Shown: piece by piece, positions 44,923 through 54,235 of the stretch
Layout: each line of letters begins with the position of its first letter
Numbering within the stretch: the stretch's first letter is position 1
Source of the DNA: Streptomyces cyaneofuscatus
GTDB lineage: Bacteria > Actinomycetota > Actinomycetes > Streptomycetales > Streptomycetaceae
Direction: 5' to 3'
Assembly (NCBI RefSeq): GCF_000718135.1
Contig: NZ_JOEM01000005.1
Span: forward strand, 186,001 to 250,000
Length of the DNA: 64,000 bases
Position numbers and translations under genes: made by a program
Notes under the pieces: generated by a model
Told to the model about the DNA's origin: nothing
The model's input: the letters and a program-made list of their open reading frames with translations, nothing else
Databases searched by the model: none

Positions 44923-45247
44923 CAGCTGTACGGTCTCCTGCCTTCGGGGGCCCGGGCAGCCCCTGGGGAACGGCGCGAATTTAGCGTCCGCCGGGGCGGT
45001 CGGAGACACCCTTTGCTCCACGTTCATCCGATCGTGTGAGGATTGCGGACAGAGCTGACAGAAGGGACCGGACCTCCCTCACGTCGGAACACGCCGGAAC
45101 ACACGGCCAGGAGGCACCTCCTCCACCTGCCGGTGGGCCGGCCGGATGACGGCCGTACAGTGGATGCGGGCGCGATCAGTGCAGGGTGCCGTCATCCCGG
45201 GGACACCCCTTCGGGCACACGGCGCCCGACGTAGGGAGGCATCTGTC

Positions 45248-46081
45248 GTGAGCGAGCTGCGGTTCGTCCGTCTGGGCTTCGGTGACGAGGCCGTCGAGTA
45301 CACGGAGGCCTGGCAGAAGCAGCGCGAGGTGCACGCGGCCCGGTTCGAGGACCTGGTGCCGGACACCTGTCTGCTCCTGGAACACCCGCCCGTCTACACG
45401 GCGGGCCGCCGGACCGCCGAGAACGAGCGTCCGCTGGACGGCACCCCGGTCATCGACGTGGACCGGGGCGGGAAGATCACCTGGCACGGCCCGGGGCAGC
45501 TCGTCGGCTACCCGATCCAGAAGCTGCCGCGCCCGGTCGACGTCGTCGCGCACGTCCGCCGCCTGGAGGACGCGCTGATCCGTACGGCCGCCGACTTCGG
45601 GGTGGAGACCTCGCGGGTCGAGGGCCGCAGCGGTGTCTGGGTGCTCGGCGACCCGGTCGAGGAGCGTCGTACGCTCGGCGGGCTCTCGCTGGACTTCGAC
45701 CCCAGGCTCCAGGACGAGGAGTTCGACCCGCGGCTGAACGGCCCGGAGTACGCCCCGTCCAACGCGGGCCAGCGCCGCGAGGACCGCAAGCTGGCCGCGA
45801 TCGGGATCCGGGTTGCCAAGGGCGTCACGATGCACGGCTTCGCGCTCAACGTGAACCCGGACAACACCTGGTTCGACCGGATCGTGCCGTGCGGTATCCG
45901 TGACGCGGGGGTGACGTCCCTCTCGAACGAGCTGGGCCGGGAGATCACCATCGAGGAGGTGCTGCCGGTCGCCGAGAAGCACCTGCGGGACATCCTGGAG
46001 AACGCGGAGCTCGCGCCCCGCGTGATCGAGCAGCCGGCCGAGCGGTCGGCGGGTCAGCCGAAGGCCGCGGCCCCGGCGTAG
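45248..46081 (+). CDS. lipB: Octanoyl-[ACP]:protein N-octanoyltransferase
   Basis: A 277-residue LipB that moves octanoate from acyl carrier protein to lipoyl-domain lysines. The catalytic pair is visible: Lys181 (EDRKLAAIG) and Cys215 ([15 protein letters not shown]), with the family motif [17 protein letters not shown]. The C-terminal ~20 residues are a non-conserved tail. The GTG at 45248 has GGGAGG 8 nt upstream. lipA follows 170 bp later and the E2 substrate is encoded 11 kb upstream. Confidence 0.96.
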   Translation: MSELRFVRLGFGDEAVEYTEAWQKQREVHAARFEDLVPDTCLLLEHPPVYTAGRRTAENERPLDGTPVIDVDRGGKITWHGPGQLVGYPIQKLPRPVDVVAHVRRLEDALIRTAADFGVETSRVEGRSGVWVLGDPVEERRTLGGLSLDFDPRLQDEEFDPRLNGPEYAPSNAGQRREDRKLAAIGIRVAKGVTMHGFALNVNPDNTWFDRIVPCGIRDAGVTSLSNELGREITIEEVLPVAEKHLRDILENAELAPRVIEQPAERSAGQPKAAAPA

Positions 46082-46251
46082 TACCGACCAGTAGCCCCGA
46101 CCGGCGCCACCGGCCGGGGAGGGACCGGGGAATAGGCCCCGTCGGCCACAGGTTGGCCAGGCGTAAGGCCGTTTGATTTACGGGCGTACCCTGGTGTTCG
46201 CCGAAGAATCCCATGCGAATCCCACGCAGCAGAAAGCAAAGGGGAGCCGGA

Positions 46252-47229
46252 GTGTCCGCTGTCGCACCCGACGGGCGCAAGATGCTGCGCCTGGAGGTCC
46301 GAAACAGCCAGACCCCCATCGAGCGCAAGCCCGAGTGGATCAAAACGCGGGCGAAGATGGGCCCCGAGTACAAGCAGCTGCAGAATCTCGTGAAGGGCGA
46401 GGGGCTGCACACGGTCTGCCAGGAGGCGGGCTGCCCCAACATCTTCGAGTGCTGGGAGGACCGCGAGGCCACCTTCCTCATCGGCGGCGACCAGTGCACG
46501 CGGCGCTGCGACTTCTGCCAGATCGACACGGGCAAGCCGCAGGCGCTGGACCGTGACGAGCCCCGCCGGGTCGGCGAGTCCGTCGTCAAGATGGACCTGA
46601 ACTACGCCACCATCACCGGCGTCGCCCGCGACGACCTGGAGGACGGCGGATCCTGGCTGTACGCCGAGACCGTCCGCCAGATCCACACGCTGACGGCGGA
46701 GCGGGAGGCGGGCGCGACCAAGGTCGAGCTGCTGATCCCCGACTTCAACGCCGAGCCCGAGCAGCTCGCCGAGGTCTTCTCCTCGCGCCCCGAGGTGCTC
46801 GCGCACAACGTGGAGACGGTGCCGCGCATCTTCAAGCGCATCCGCCCCGGCTTCCGCTACGAGCGGTCCCTGGAAGTCATCACGCGGGCCCGCGAGGCCG
46901 GCCTGGTGACCAAGTCCAACCTGATCCTCGGCATGGGCGAGACCCGCGAGGAAGTCAGCGAGGCGCTCCAGGACCTGTACGACGCGGGTTGCGAGCTCAT
47001 CACGATTACGCAGTACCTGCGGCCCACCGTGCGCCACCACCCGGTGGAGCGCTGGGTGAAGCCGATGGAGTTCGTGGAGCTGAAGGACGAGGCCGACGCG
47101 ATCGGCTACTCCGGCGTGATGTCGGGGCCGCTGGTGCGTTCCTCGTACCGCGCGGGTCGGCTCTTCCAGCAGGCGATGGAGGCCCGCGGCGCGGCCACCG
47201 GAAGCGTGCCGACGGCCCAGGCCGTGTGA
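46252..47229 (+). CDS. lipA: Lipoyl synthase (radical SAM)
   Basis: A 325-residue LipA that inserts two sulfurs into octanoyl groups. The N-terminal auxiliary-cluster cysteines ([14 protein letters not shown]) and the radical-SAM CxxxCxxC ([11 protein letters not shown]) are present, as is the conserved C-terminal RSSYRAG containing the auxiliary-cluster serine. The GTG at 46252 is preceded by GGGGAG. It acts after LipB, and its clusters may be supplied through ErpA. Confidence 0.96.
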   Translation: MSAVAPDGRKMLRLEVRNSQTPIERKPEWIKTRAKMGPEYKQLQNLVKGEGLHTVCQEAGCPNIFECWEDREATFLIGGDQCTRRCDFCQIDTGKPQALDRDEPRRVGESVVKMDLNYATITGVARDDLEDGGSWLYAETVRQIHTLTAEREAGATKVELLIPDFNAEPEQLAEVFSSRPEVLAHNVETVPRIFKRIRPGFRYERSLEVITRAREAGLVTKSNLILGMGETREEVSEALQDLYDAGCELITITQYLRPTVRHHPVERWVKPMEFVELKDEADAIGYSGVMSGPLVRSSYRAGRLFQQAMEARGAATGSVPTAQAV

Positions 47230-47270
47230 GTGACCGTGTGAGTCCGCTCACCCGGGCTACCGAGCAGTAA

Positions 47271-47339
47271 CCGCACGGCCGAGGCGGCCCGTGCGCTCCC
47301 CGCAGGTGAGGGACGCGTACGGGCCGCCTCGGCGTGCGG
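47271..47339 (+). terminator. Hairpin terminator after lipA
   Basis: GCCGAGGCGGCCCGT (47278-47292) pairs with 47319-47333, and flanking CCGCAC/GTGCGG arms extend the stem. The loop is 26 nt. Confidence 0.75.
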
Positions 47340-47509
47340 GGCGCCGGAATGAAGGGTTCATTGGTGTTTGACCCACCGGTCACGCACTGGTAACACCGAG
47401 CAGTGACCCTAGGTACACGTGCAGCGGCAGCTCCCACAGCCGTCGCCGTCACTGCTTCCCGTACTCAGTCCGCGCCCGGGTGGGCGCATCCACTCCGAGG
47501 GGGAACACC

Positions 47510-47710
47510 ATGCAGGCCGCACCGGTCCGCGCCCACGCCCTTCCGTCCGTCACCACCGCCCTGCGCGCCGTCGAGTCGCTGCTGCTGAGCAGCGGCCAGC
47601 GCACCGCCCGCCGCAACGCCTGGACGGCCGTCCTGGAGGACCGCCGCCGGGCCAAGGACCGGGTGGAGTCCCCGTACGTACCGGACGCGGTGGCCGACCA
47701 CCGTTCCTAG
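47510..47710 (+). CDS. Small conserved hypothetical protein (66 aa)
   Basis: A 66-residue basic helical protein (MQAAPVRAHALPSVTTALRAVESLLLSSGQRTARRNAWTAVLEDRRRAKDRVE...). GGGGGA lies 5 nt before the ATG. It sits between lipA and the DUF4191 gene. I do not recognise a family. Confidence 0.7.
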   Translation: MQAAPVRAHALPSVTTALRAVESLLLSSGQRTARRNAWTAVLEDRRRAKDRVESPYVPDAVADHRS

Positions 47711-47740
47711 GTCGCTTCCACGCCACGTAAACTTCGGTAC

Positions 47741-48448
47741 ATGGCGAGGAAGGCAAAAACTGAAGGCGCGGACAGCGCCGAGAACGCAGGGCGGCTCAAG
47801 CAGATCGCCCTGACCTACAAGATGACCAGGCGGTCCGACAGCAAGATCGGGTTCATCGTCGCGGGCGTGGGAATCGCCACGTTCGGTGTCCTCCTCGGCA
47901 TCGGCTTCGTGATCGGTCACCCGGTCTACCTGGGCATCCTGGGCTTCGTCCTGGCCGTCCTCGCGATGGCGATCATCTTCGGACGACGGGCCGAGCGAGC
48001 GGCCTTCGGACAGATGGAGGGCCAGCCCGGTGCGGCGGCCGCCGTCCTGGACCGGATCGGACGCGGCTGGACCACGACCCCCGCGGTGGCGATGAACCGC
48101 AGCCAGGACGTCGTGCACCGGTCCGTCGGCAAGGCCGGCATCGTCCTGGTCGCCGAGGGCAACCCGAACCGGGTGAAGGGCCTCCTGGCGGCCGAGAAGA
48201 AGAAGATGGCCCGCATCGTGGTGGACGTCCCGGTCCACGACATCATCGTCGGCAACGGCGAGGGCCAGGTGCCCCTGAAGAAGGTCCGCACCAAGATGCT
48301 GAAGCTTCCCCGCGTCCTGACCGGCCCGCAGGTGACCACCACCAACGACCGGCTGCGCGCGATGGGCGACCTGATGAGCAACATGCCGCTGCCGAAGGGC
48401 CCGATGCCCAAGGGCATGCGGATGCCGCGCGGCGGAAAGATGCGCTGA
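47741..48448 (+). CDS. DUF4191 membrane protein
   Basis: A 235-residue protein with two adjacent membrane helices (residues ~36-82), then a basic cytoplasmic region ending PLPKGPMPKGMRMPRGGKMR. This is DUF4191, whose mycobacterial member Rv2219 also follows lipA. TAAACT (47728-47733) lies 7 nt before the ATG, with no RBS, so it is a candidate leaderless gene. Function unknown. Confidence 0.88.
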   Translation: MARKAKTEGADSAENAGRLKQIALTYKMTRRSDSKIGFIVAGVGIATFGVLLGIGFVIGHPVYLGILGFVLAVLAMAIIFGRRAERAAFGQMEGQPGAAAAVLDRIGRGWTTTPAVAMNRSQDVVHRSVGKAGIVLVAEGNPNRVKGLLAAEKKKMARIVVDVPVHDIIVGNGEGQVPLKKVRTKMLKLPRVLTGPQVTTTNDRLRAMGDLMSNMPLPKGPMPKGMRMPRGGKMR

Positions 48449-48475
48449 GCGCGGACGTACACGTCATACACAGCA

Positions 48476-48507
48476 CGGCCCCGGACCGAGGAATCGGTCC
48501 GGGGCCG
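48476..48507. terminator. Bidirectional terminator between DUF4191 and RDD genes
   Basis: 14-bp perfect stem (48476-48489 and 48494-48507) with a GGAA loop, between convergent genes. Confidence 0.85.
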
Positions 48508-48536
48508 CTGCGTTCTCACGTACTGGTGGGGTGGGA

Positions 48537-49004
48537 CTACATCCGGACCTGTACGGCGCGGCCGAGCCGGTCGTGGAGGCCGCGCCCGTCGCGGTCCCAG
48601 ACGAGGGCGGGAATGACGAGCAGAAGCAGGACGGTGCGTACGAGAACCCGCCCGAAGCCGAGACGCCCGCCGTCCTCGGAGACCACGCGCAGCCCCAGGA
48701 GGCGCTTGCCGGGGGTGCAGCCGATGGTGCCGACGGTGAGGGCGCTCATGAGGAGGAAGACACCGAGCGCCCAGTTCCCCGCCGCCTGCTGGTCACCGCG
48801 AGCGAGCAGCCCGTATGCGATCACCATGCAGATCGACCAGTCGATGAAGACGGCCCCGAAACGGCGGCCGAGCGGGGCGATGGCCCCCGGCCCCTCCTCG
48901 GGCAGTCCGAGCCGCTTGCCTCGGTAGCCGAAGTCGGCGCCCATCTCTTCGGCGGCCGCGCGGGGCCCCGAGAGCCACGATCCGATTGCTTGCCTGTTGT
49001 CCAC
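48537..49004 (-). CDS. RDD-family membrane protein
   Basis: A 155-residue protein with three hydrophobic helices and the RDD pattern (GRRFGAVFIDWSICMVIAYGLL; GCTPGKRLLGLRVV; WDRDGRGLHDRLGRAVQV). Family members may transport ions or solutes. The GTG start has no RBS, but TACCGT (minus strand, 49011-49016) is 6 nt upstream, suggesting leaderless expression. It corresponds in position to Rv2219A and diverges from glnA. Confidence 0.88.
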   Translation of the reverse strand: MDNRQAIGSWLSGPRAAAEEMGADFGYRGKRLGLPEEGPGAIAPLGRRFGAVFIDWSICMVIAYGLLARGDQQAAGNWALGVFLLMSALTVGTIGCTPGKRLLGLRVVSEDGGRLGFGRVLVRTVLLLLVIPALVWDRDGRGLHDRLGRAVQVRM

Positions 49005-49103
49005 CCGTCCACGGTACTGCGCCCAGGTTTGGGCCAGGCAGGGCGGGGCACGGAAAAAGCCGCGCGGAGACAGCCGCTGAGATGCCGCCCACCCTCGCCC
49101 CGG

Positions 49104-49141
49104 TTAACTTGGGCGAAACAAATGGGTCATGCTTGAGAAAT
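49104..49141 (+). promoter_or_regulatory. GlnR operator upstream of glnA
   Basis: Four 5-bp half-boxes separated by exactly 6 bp: TTAAC (49104-49108), GAAAC (49115-49119), GTCAT (49126-49130) and GAAAT (49137-49141). This is the a-b-a-b pattern described for the actinobacterial nitrogen regulator GlnR. Confidence 0.85.
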
Positions 49142-49238
49142 CACGCCTGCCTAAGGTCGGGTCCAGCGTGTGCCACCGCACTGGCCGCACCACGAGCTAC
49201 AACCCCGTCCCGCCCGGGCCGGGAGTAGGAGGAGTTGG

Positions 49239-50648
49239 ATGTTCCAGAACGCCGACGAAGTGCAGAAGTACGTAGCGGACAACGACGTCAAGTTCATCGA
49301 TGTCCGGTTCTGCGACCTGCCCGGGGTGATGCAGCACTTCACGATCCCGGCAGCGACCTTCGACCCGGCCGAGGAACTCGCCTTCGACGGCTCGTCGATC
49401 CGCGGTTTCCAGGCGATCCACGAGTCCGACATGGCGCTGCGCGCGGACCTGTCGACGGCTCGGGTGGACCCCTTCCGCCGCGACAAGACCGTCAACATCA
49501 ACTTCTTCATCCACGACCCGATCACGGGTGAGCAGTACAGCCGTGACCCGCGGAACATCGCCAAGAAGGCCGAGGCGTACCTCGCCTCGACCGGCTTCGC
49601 GGACACCGCGTACTTCGGCCCGGAGGCCGAGTTCTACGTCTTCGACAACGTCCGCTTCCAGACGTCGGCGAACGAGAGCTTCTACCACATCGACTCCGAG
49701 GCCGGCGCCTGGAACACCGGGTCGGAGGAGAACAACCGCGGCTACAAGGTCCGCTACAAGGGCGGCTACTTCCCGGTCCCGCCGGTGGACCACTTCGCCG
49801 ACCTGCGTGCCGAGATCTCCCTGGAGCTGGACAAGAACGGCCTCCAGGTCGAGCGCCAGCACCACGAGGTCGGCACCGCCGGCCAGGCCGAGATCAACTA
49901 CAAGTTCAACACGCTGCTCGCCGCGGCCGACGACCTGATGCTCTTCAAGTACATCGTGAAGAACGTCGCCTGGCGCAACGGCAAGACCGCGACCTTCATG
50001 CCGAAGCCGATCTTCGGCGACAACGGCTCGGGCATGCACGTCCACCAGTCGCTGTGGCAGGGCGGCACGCCGCTCTTCTACGACGAGCAGGGTTACGCCG
50101 GCCTGTCGGACATGGCGCGCTACTACATCGGCGGCATCCTGAAGCACGCCCCGTCGCTGCTGGCGTTCACCAACCCGACGGTGAACTCGTACCACCGCCT
50201 GGTCCCCGGCTTCGAGGCCCCGGTCAACATGGTGTACTCGCAGCGGAACCGTTCCGCCGCGATGCGCATCCCGATCACCGGCTCGAACCCGAAGGCCAAG
50301 CGCGTCGAGTTCCGCGCCCCGGACCCGTCCTCCAACCCGTACCTCGCGTTCTCCGCGCTGCTGATGGCTGGCCTGGACGGCGTCAAGAACAAGATCGAGC
50401 CGGCCGAGCCGATCGACAAGGACCTCTACGAGCTGGCTCCCGAGGAGCACGCCAACGTCCAGCAGGTCCCGACGTCCCTCCCGGCCGTGCTCGACGCCCT
50501 GGAGGCGGACAACGAGTACCTCCAGGCGGGCGGCGTCTTCACGTCGGACCTGATCGAGACGTGGATCGACTACAAGCGCACGCACGAGATCGCCCCGATC
50601 CAGCTGCGCCCGCACCCGCACGAGTTCGAGCTGTACTTCGACATCTAG
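49239..50648 (+). CDS. glnA: Glutamine synthetase type I
   Basis: A 469-residue GSI that makes glutamine from glutamate, ammonium and ATP as a dodecamer. Visible are the N-terminal [10 protein letters not shown] loop, [39 protein letters not shown] and the NRSAAMRIP region. Tyr397 (DKDLYELAP) is the adenylylation site used by GlnE in GSI-beta enzymes. GGAGTAGGAGGAG precedes the ATG. The GlnR operator lies about 100-135 bp upstream. glnE is not adjacent here. Confidence 0.98.
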   Translation: MFQNADEVQKYVADNDVKFIDVRFCDLPGVMQHFTIPAATFDPAEELAFDGSSIRGFQAIHESDMALRADLSTARVDPFRRDKTVNINFFIHDPITGEQYSRDPRNIAKKAEAYLASTGFADTAYFGPEAEFYVFDNVRFQTSANESFYHIDSEAGAWNTGSEENNRGYKVRYKGGYFPVPPVDHFADLRAEISLELDKNGLQVERQHHEVGTAGQAEINYKFNTLLAAADDLMLFKYIVKNVAWRNGKTATFMPKPIFGDNGSGMHVHQSLWQGGTPLFYDEQGYAGLSDMARYYIGGILKHAPSLLAFTNPTVNSYHRLVPGFEAPVNMVYSQRNRSAAMRIPITGSNPKAKRVEFRAPDPSSNPYLAFSALLMAGLDGVKNKIEPAEPIDKDLYELAPEEHANVQQVPTSLPAVLDALEADNEYLQAGGVFTSDLIETWIDYKRTHEIAPIQLRPHPHEFELYFDI

Positions 50649-50689
50649 GCCGCGGGGCGCGCTCACTGGGCGCCTGAGGCACTGAGCAC

Positions 50690-50727
50690 CGAGGGCCGCC
50701 ACTTCCTTCCGGGAGTGGCGGCCCTCG
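50690..50727. terminator. Bidirectional terminator after glnA
   Basis: 14-bp perfect stem (50690-50703 and 50714-50727), 10-nt loop, between convergent genes. Confidence 0.85.
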
Positions 50728-50736
50728 TTCGTGCTG

Positions 50737-51348
50737 TCAGCCGCGCTGGGCCCCGATCCAGAAGGACCGGGCCTTCTGGAGGAGTTCCTTGGCTTCGTCG
50801 CCGTCCAGCGCCGCGTCGCTCAGCCGGCTGAATGCCTTCCGGTAGAGGTCGAGTTCGCAAGGCTCGGTCACATTCAGGCCGGAGGAGACCAGCTCTACGT
50901 GGACCTCGTCGCCGTGCAGGTTGAAGGCATGGACGGGAAGCATGTTCACAGGTGCCGTGGCGGGGATGATGCCGAGGGTGAGTGAGGGCAGGTCGATGTC
51001 GCGGAGGATCCGGTCCATCTGCTCCCGCATGACCTCGGGCCCGCCGATGTTCGTGTAGAGGGCCTGCTCCCCGAGGATGACGTCGTAGTGGTGCTCGCCG
51101 TCGTACAGCACCTGCTGCCGCTGCATCCGTTTGGCCACCCCTGCGGGCACGTCGTCCGGAACCCCGAGGAAGTCGACGACCTGCCCCAGGATCACGGTGG
51201 CGTACGCCTCCGTCTGGAGCGTCCCCCAGATCATGGTCGGCACGTACGCCTGGCCCTCGGGCGTCTCCTGATACCAGCGGATCACTTCGTCCTGGACTGC
51301 TTCGGTGCCTGCGGACAGGCGCTCCTGCCATGGTACGGAACTGGTCAC
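50737..51348 (-). CDS. DUF5753 protein lacking an HTH (Scr1-like)
   Basis: A 203-residue protein that corresponds to the DUF5753 part of Scr1-type regulators (WGTLQTEAYATVILGQVVDFL...RQQVLYDGEHHYDVILGEQALYTNIGGPEVMREQMDRIL...LGIIPATAPVNMLPVHAFNLHG...). The usual N-terminal helix-turn-helix is absent. The GTG at 51348 has AGGGGGA 5 nt upstream, so the short form seems genuine. It lies 64 bp after the small Cys/His gene on the same strand, probably in one operon. Confidence 0.78.
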   Translation of the reverse strand: MTSSVPWQERLSAGTEAVQDEVIRWYQETPEGQAYVPTMIWGTLQTEAYATVILGQVVDFLGVPDDVPAGVAKRMQRQQVLYDGEHHYDVILGEQALYTNIGGPEVMREQMDRILRDIDLPSLTLGIIPATAPVNMLPVHAFNLHGDEVHVELVSSGLNVTEPCELDLYRKAFSRLSDAALDGDEAKELLQKARSFWIGAQRG

Positions 51349-51412
51349 GGCGTCCCCCTGCTTCCCGAGTCGGCCGGATCGGCACGTCGGTCGTATGGCT
51401 CCGCGCGCGTGA

Positions 51413-51556
51413 TCAGCGCTTCTTGGTCTTCCTCTTCTGGCGTGGTGTCCACTCGCCTCGGTGCAGTTGGCACCGGGAGTAGCCGACCATCGCCGGGTTC
51501 TTGCACGGCTTGCCGGACGTGGTCTTCGTCGATCCGCACGTGACCTGCTTGCCCAT
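51413..51556 (-). CDS. 47-residue Cys/His small protein (DUF5763-like zinc-binding pattern)
   Basis: A short basic protein beginning MGKQVTCGSTKTTSGKPCKN. It has a C-x(10)-C-x(10)-C-x(2)-H pattern (Cys7, Cys18, Cys29 and His32) and a Lys/Arg tail. The pattern (C..T..G.PC...C..H) resembles small zinc-binding DUF5763-type modules. GGGAGGG sits just before the ATG. It is upstream of and close to the HTH-less DUF5753 gene. A role as its nucleic-acid-binding partner is speculation. Confidence 0.6.
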   Translation of the reverse strand: MGKQVTCGSTKTTSGKPCKNPAMVGYSRCQLHRGEWTPRQKRKTKKR

Positions 51557-51679
51557 GAGCCCTCCCGTGCCGTCGGTCGGTGCACTGAAGACATCGTCAG
51601 GGGCGGGCGTGTTCTGTGTCCGTCGACCCGTGCGTTTCGGCTGGTTTCAGGCCTAGAGCGACCGGTTACCGACTCGGCC

Positions 51680-52246
51680 TCAGCGCAGCGACGGGCGCGG
51701 GCGGCCCGCCCAGTACTCGTCCGCCGTGATGCCCAGCAGGACCACGTCGTGGTAGGCGCCGGCGAAGAACTCGTGCTGGCGCAGGCGGCCCTCCTCCACG
51801 AAGCCGAGTTTGCGGTAGAGGGCGAGGGAGGCGTCGTTGAAGGCGTATACCTCGACCTCGCACTTGTGGCTGCGCTGTTCGGCGAACATGTAGGTGAGGA
51901 CCAGTTCGGTGGCCTCGGCCGCGTAGCCCTGGCGGCGGTGTTCGCGGGTGACCTCGATGCCCGTACGGAAGCGGCCGGCGCGGGCGTCCGTCTCGCCGAC
52001 CGACACCGCGCCGACGAAGGCGTGCTCGAAGCGGGTCTCGATGACCAGTTGGTACGCGGCCGGGTTCGGGGTGCGGTCGGCGCGTTCGGCGGTCCAGGAT
52101 CGGAAGCTCTCGTCCGAGCGTGGCGGGTCGACCACGTCGGCGTTGCGGGCGTCCACGGTGTGCAGGGCCAGGGCCCGGAAGCCCTCCCAGTCCGCCGGTT
52201 CGATGCCTCGGAGGCGTACCCGCTCGCCGGTCCACAGGTCGCTCAT
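51680..52246 (-). CDS. GNAT-family N-acetyltransferase (RimJ/RimL-like)
   Basis: A 188-residue acyltransferase of the RimJ/RimL type (acetyltransf_3): MSDLWTGERVRLRGIEPADWEGF, then FRTGIEVTREHRRQGYAAEATELVLTYMFAEQRSHKCEVEVYAFNDASLALYRKLGFVEEGRLRQHEFFAG. Members acetylate ribosomal proteins, antibiotics or metabolites; the substrate here is unknown. The RBS is weak. Confidence 0.9.
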   Translation of the reverse strand: MSDLWTGERVRLRGIEPADWEGFRALALHTVDARNADVVDPPRSDESFRSWTAERADRTPNPAAYQLVIETRFEHAFVGAVSVGETDARAGRFRTGIEVTREHRRQGYAAEATELVLTYMFAEQRSHKCEVEVYAFNDASLALYRKLGFVEEGRLRQHEFFAGAYHDVVLLGITADEYWAGRPRPSLR

Positions 52247-52339
52247 CGTCCGGGTCCGTTCTTCGGCGTGGTGGCCGCCTTGATCGTCATCCGGTCAGAG
52301 TAGGGGCAACCGGGACCGCGTTCGATGCGTTTTCGGGCG

Positions 52340-52813
52340 TCACGGGCCCGCGAGGCTCGTCCGTGCCGCGCTCATGAACGCGGACTTGGACGCCTCCAGG
52401 TGCTCGTTGACCTCGACGTCCCCGATGTCCCGCCACACCGCGGCGTTGAGTGCGCGGCCGTACGTCGTCACGGGCTCGATCAGGGCCTCGTCGCACAGGA
52501 GCGTGACCTGGCCGGACGCGGTCCACAGTGCGGTCATGACCGGACCCGTCTGTGTCATCCAGCCGTCCTCGTCGTCGCCCCAGGGGTCGGGGCGGCGGTA
52601 GGCGGCCCGTTCGGCGGCCTGGGCGCAGGCGACGAACTCCTTGAGCGCCTCGATCTGTTCGGCCCGGCGGCTCTCCGTGGTGGCCACGGCCTGGCGGCGT
52701 TCCTCGACCCGTTCCGCCGAGCGCTGGGTGGCGCGCTGGGCGAGTGCCGTCAGACCGCCACCCAGCGCGACACCGGCGAGCGAGACGACTGACGTCCATA
52801 GATCTGCGGCCAC
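52340..52813 (-). CDS. Hypothetical protein with N-terminal membrane helix (157 aa)
   Basis: The GTG at 52813, preceded by AAGGGGAT, gives a protein with one hydrophobic segment (residues ~5-26, LWTSVVSLAGVALGGGLTAL). A charged coiled-coil-like region follows (QRSAERVEERRQAVATTESRRAEQIEALKEF), then a helical C-terminus. An alternative ATG adds 14 residues. This layout is common in Streptomyces hypothetical proteins. Function unknown. Confidence 0.65.
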   Translation of the reverse strand: MAADLWTSVVSLAGVALGGGLTALAQRATQRSAERVEERRQAVATTESRRAEQIEALKEFVACAQAAERAAYRRPDPWGDDEDGWMTQTGPVMTALWTASGQVTLLCDEALIEPVTTYGRALNAAVWRDIGDVEVNEHLEASKSAFMSAARTSLAGP

Positions 52814-52883
52814 GGTGATCCCCTTCGCCCGTTTCTCTGTGCGGTCGGGGGCCATGGTCCCGCATGGGCGGTCGGGGCAGCCG

Positions 52884-52917
52884 TGTGCCCCCGGGCCACG
52901 TTCGGTCCGGGGGCACA
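52884..52917 (-). terminator. Hairpin terminator after the 101-residue gene
   Basis: 11-bp stem TGTGCCCCCGG/CCGGGGGCACA (52884-52894 and 52907-52917), 26 bp downstream of the stop at 52944 on the minus strand. Confidence 0.75.
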
Positions 52918-52943
52918 GGGCTGTCGGCGGGTGGGTGGTGGTG

Positions 52944-53249
52944 TCAGCGGCCGTAGCGGATCAGGGCGCGGACCATGCGGCACGTGGTGTCGGACGGCGG
53001 GTGCATGCCCAGGCGCTCGGCGGTGGTCCGTATGCGGTGGTTTCCGGCGCTGGACGGCTGGTAGACCCCGCTGTCGAGCAGGGCGATCGCCAGGCGCATG
53101 GCCTTGAGGCGGCGGTTGTGCGAGACGTACCACTCGCGGGGGCGGCCGGCGGGCAGGCGCTTCTTCGTCGGCGGAGTGGGCAGCGGCGGGTGGAAGGGCA
53201 TCGGGAGCTGTCGGTCGAGCGGCTCGGTCGTGGCTGCGGCAACGGCCAT
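52944..53249 (-). CDS. Basic hypothetical protein (101 aa)
   Basis: An Arg-rich protein with a Pro-rich N-terminus and a helical C-terminal part (RRLKAMRLAIALLDSGVYQPSS...HRIRTTAERLGMHPPSDTTCRMVRALIRYGR) that could be a small nucleic-acid-binding fold. The ATG at 53249 has GGAGG 6 nt upstream; the ATG at 53255 overlaps the RBS. No named family recognised. Confidence 0.6.
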   Translation of the reverse strand: MAVAAATTEPLDRQLPMPFHPPLPTPPTKKRLPAGRPREWYVSHNRRLKAMRLAIALLDSGVYQPSSAGNHRIRTTAERLGMHPPSDTTCRMVRALIRYGR

Positions 53250-53368
53250 CGGCATCCTCCTGGCAGGGTGGTGGAACCCTCACGAACTCCCTCCATTTTA
53301 CTGCCCCCCACTGACAATCGCCCCTGGCCAGAGGCGCTTTCAGCAGTCCCTCGCGTAACCTTGGCCCC

Positions 53369-53728
53369 ATGGAGATCTGGATCAATCCGGCCTGTTCCAA
53401 GTGCCGTGGCGCGGTGAGTCTGCTGGACGCCGAAGGGGCCGACTACACCGTCCGGCACTATCTGGAGGACGTGCCGTCGATCGAGGAGATCCGGGTCGTT
53501 CTGGACCGGCTCGGCCTGGAGCCGTGGGACATCACGCGGATGCAGGAAGCGGCGGCCAAGGAGCTGGGGCTCAAGGAGTGGCCTCGGGACGCCGGTTCGC
53601 GGGAGCGGTGGGTCACCGCCCTGTCCGAGCACCCCAAGCTGATCCAGCGGCCCATCATCACCGCCGACGACGGCACGGCTGTCGTGGCGCGGAGTGAGGA
53701 AGCCGTGCGGGATGCGTTGGGGCGGTGA
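53369..53728 (+). CDS. ArsC/Spx-family thioredoxin-fold protein (arsenate reductase-like)
   Basis: A 119-residue protein with the ArsC/Spx fold: NPACSKCRGAVSLL with a CxxC at Cys9/Cys12, VRHYLEDVPSIEEI and the C-terminal PKLIQRPIITADDGTAVVARSEE. It may be a glutaredoxin-like arsenate reductase or a general thiol reductase. TAACCT (53356-53361) lies 7 nt before the ATG with no RBS, suggesting a leaderless mRNA. No ars transport or regulator genes are nearby. Confidence 0.88.
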   Translation: MEIWINPACSKCRGAVSLLDAEGADYTVRHYLEDVPSIEEIRVVLDRLGLEPWDITRMQEAAAKELGLKEWPRDAGSRERWVTALSEHPKLIQRPIITADDGTAVVARSEEAVRDALGR

Positions 53729-53737
53729 GACCGGTTT

Positions 53738-54235
53738 TCAGCGTTCGTCCGTGCCCGCTCGCTTCGCCGTGGCCAGGGCTATGCGGTTCCAGGTGTTGAT
53801 CGTGAGGATCAGGGCGAGGAGTTGGGCCAGCTCCTCGTCGGTGAAGTGCGTCGCCGCCCTGGTGTAGACCGTGTCCGGGACCCCGGCGTCCGCGAGCCGG
53901 GTGACCGCGTCGGTCAGGGCCAGGGCCGCCTGTTCCCGCTCCGTGAAGAAGTGCGGCGCCTCCTGCCAGACCGCCACCATGTGCAGCCGCTCCTCGCTCT
54001 CCCCCGCCTTCCGCGCGTCCGTCGTGTGCATGTGGAGGCAGTACGCGCAGTGGTTCAGGTGCGAGGACCGGATCTGGACCAGCTCGACCAGTGTCGGGTC
54101 CAGGCCCTCGCGGGCCGCCGCGTCCAGGCCGATCACGGCCCGGAACACCTTCGGGGCGGCCTTCGCGAAGTTGAGCCGAGCGGTGGGGGCGGGGGTGGCG
54201 GTGCGGTTCTGCGGCTTGGTCTCCGTCGTCTTCAT
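53738..54235 (-). CDS. Carboxymuconolactone decarboxylase/AhpD-like peroxidase family protein
   Basis: A 165-residue AhpD-like protein with the active CxxC-x(3)-H motif (Cys63, Cys66, His70 in NHCAYCLHMHT) and the typical HFFTEREQAALALTDAVTRLAD and FTDEELAQLLALILTINTWNRIA. These act as thiol peroxidases or decarboxylases. TAGATT (minus strand, 54243-54248) stands 7 nt upstream. It is divergent, 47 bp away, from the MocR regulator and is its likely target. Confidence 0.9.
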   Translation of the reverse strand: MKTTETKPQNRTATPAPTARLNFAKAAPKVFRAVIGLDAAAREGLDPTLVELVQIRSSHLNHCAYCLHMHTTDARKAGESEERLHMVAVWQEAPHFFTEREQAALALTDAVTRLADAGVPDTVYTRAATHFTDEELAQLLALILTINTWNRIALATAKRAGTDER

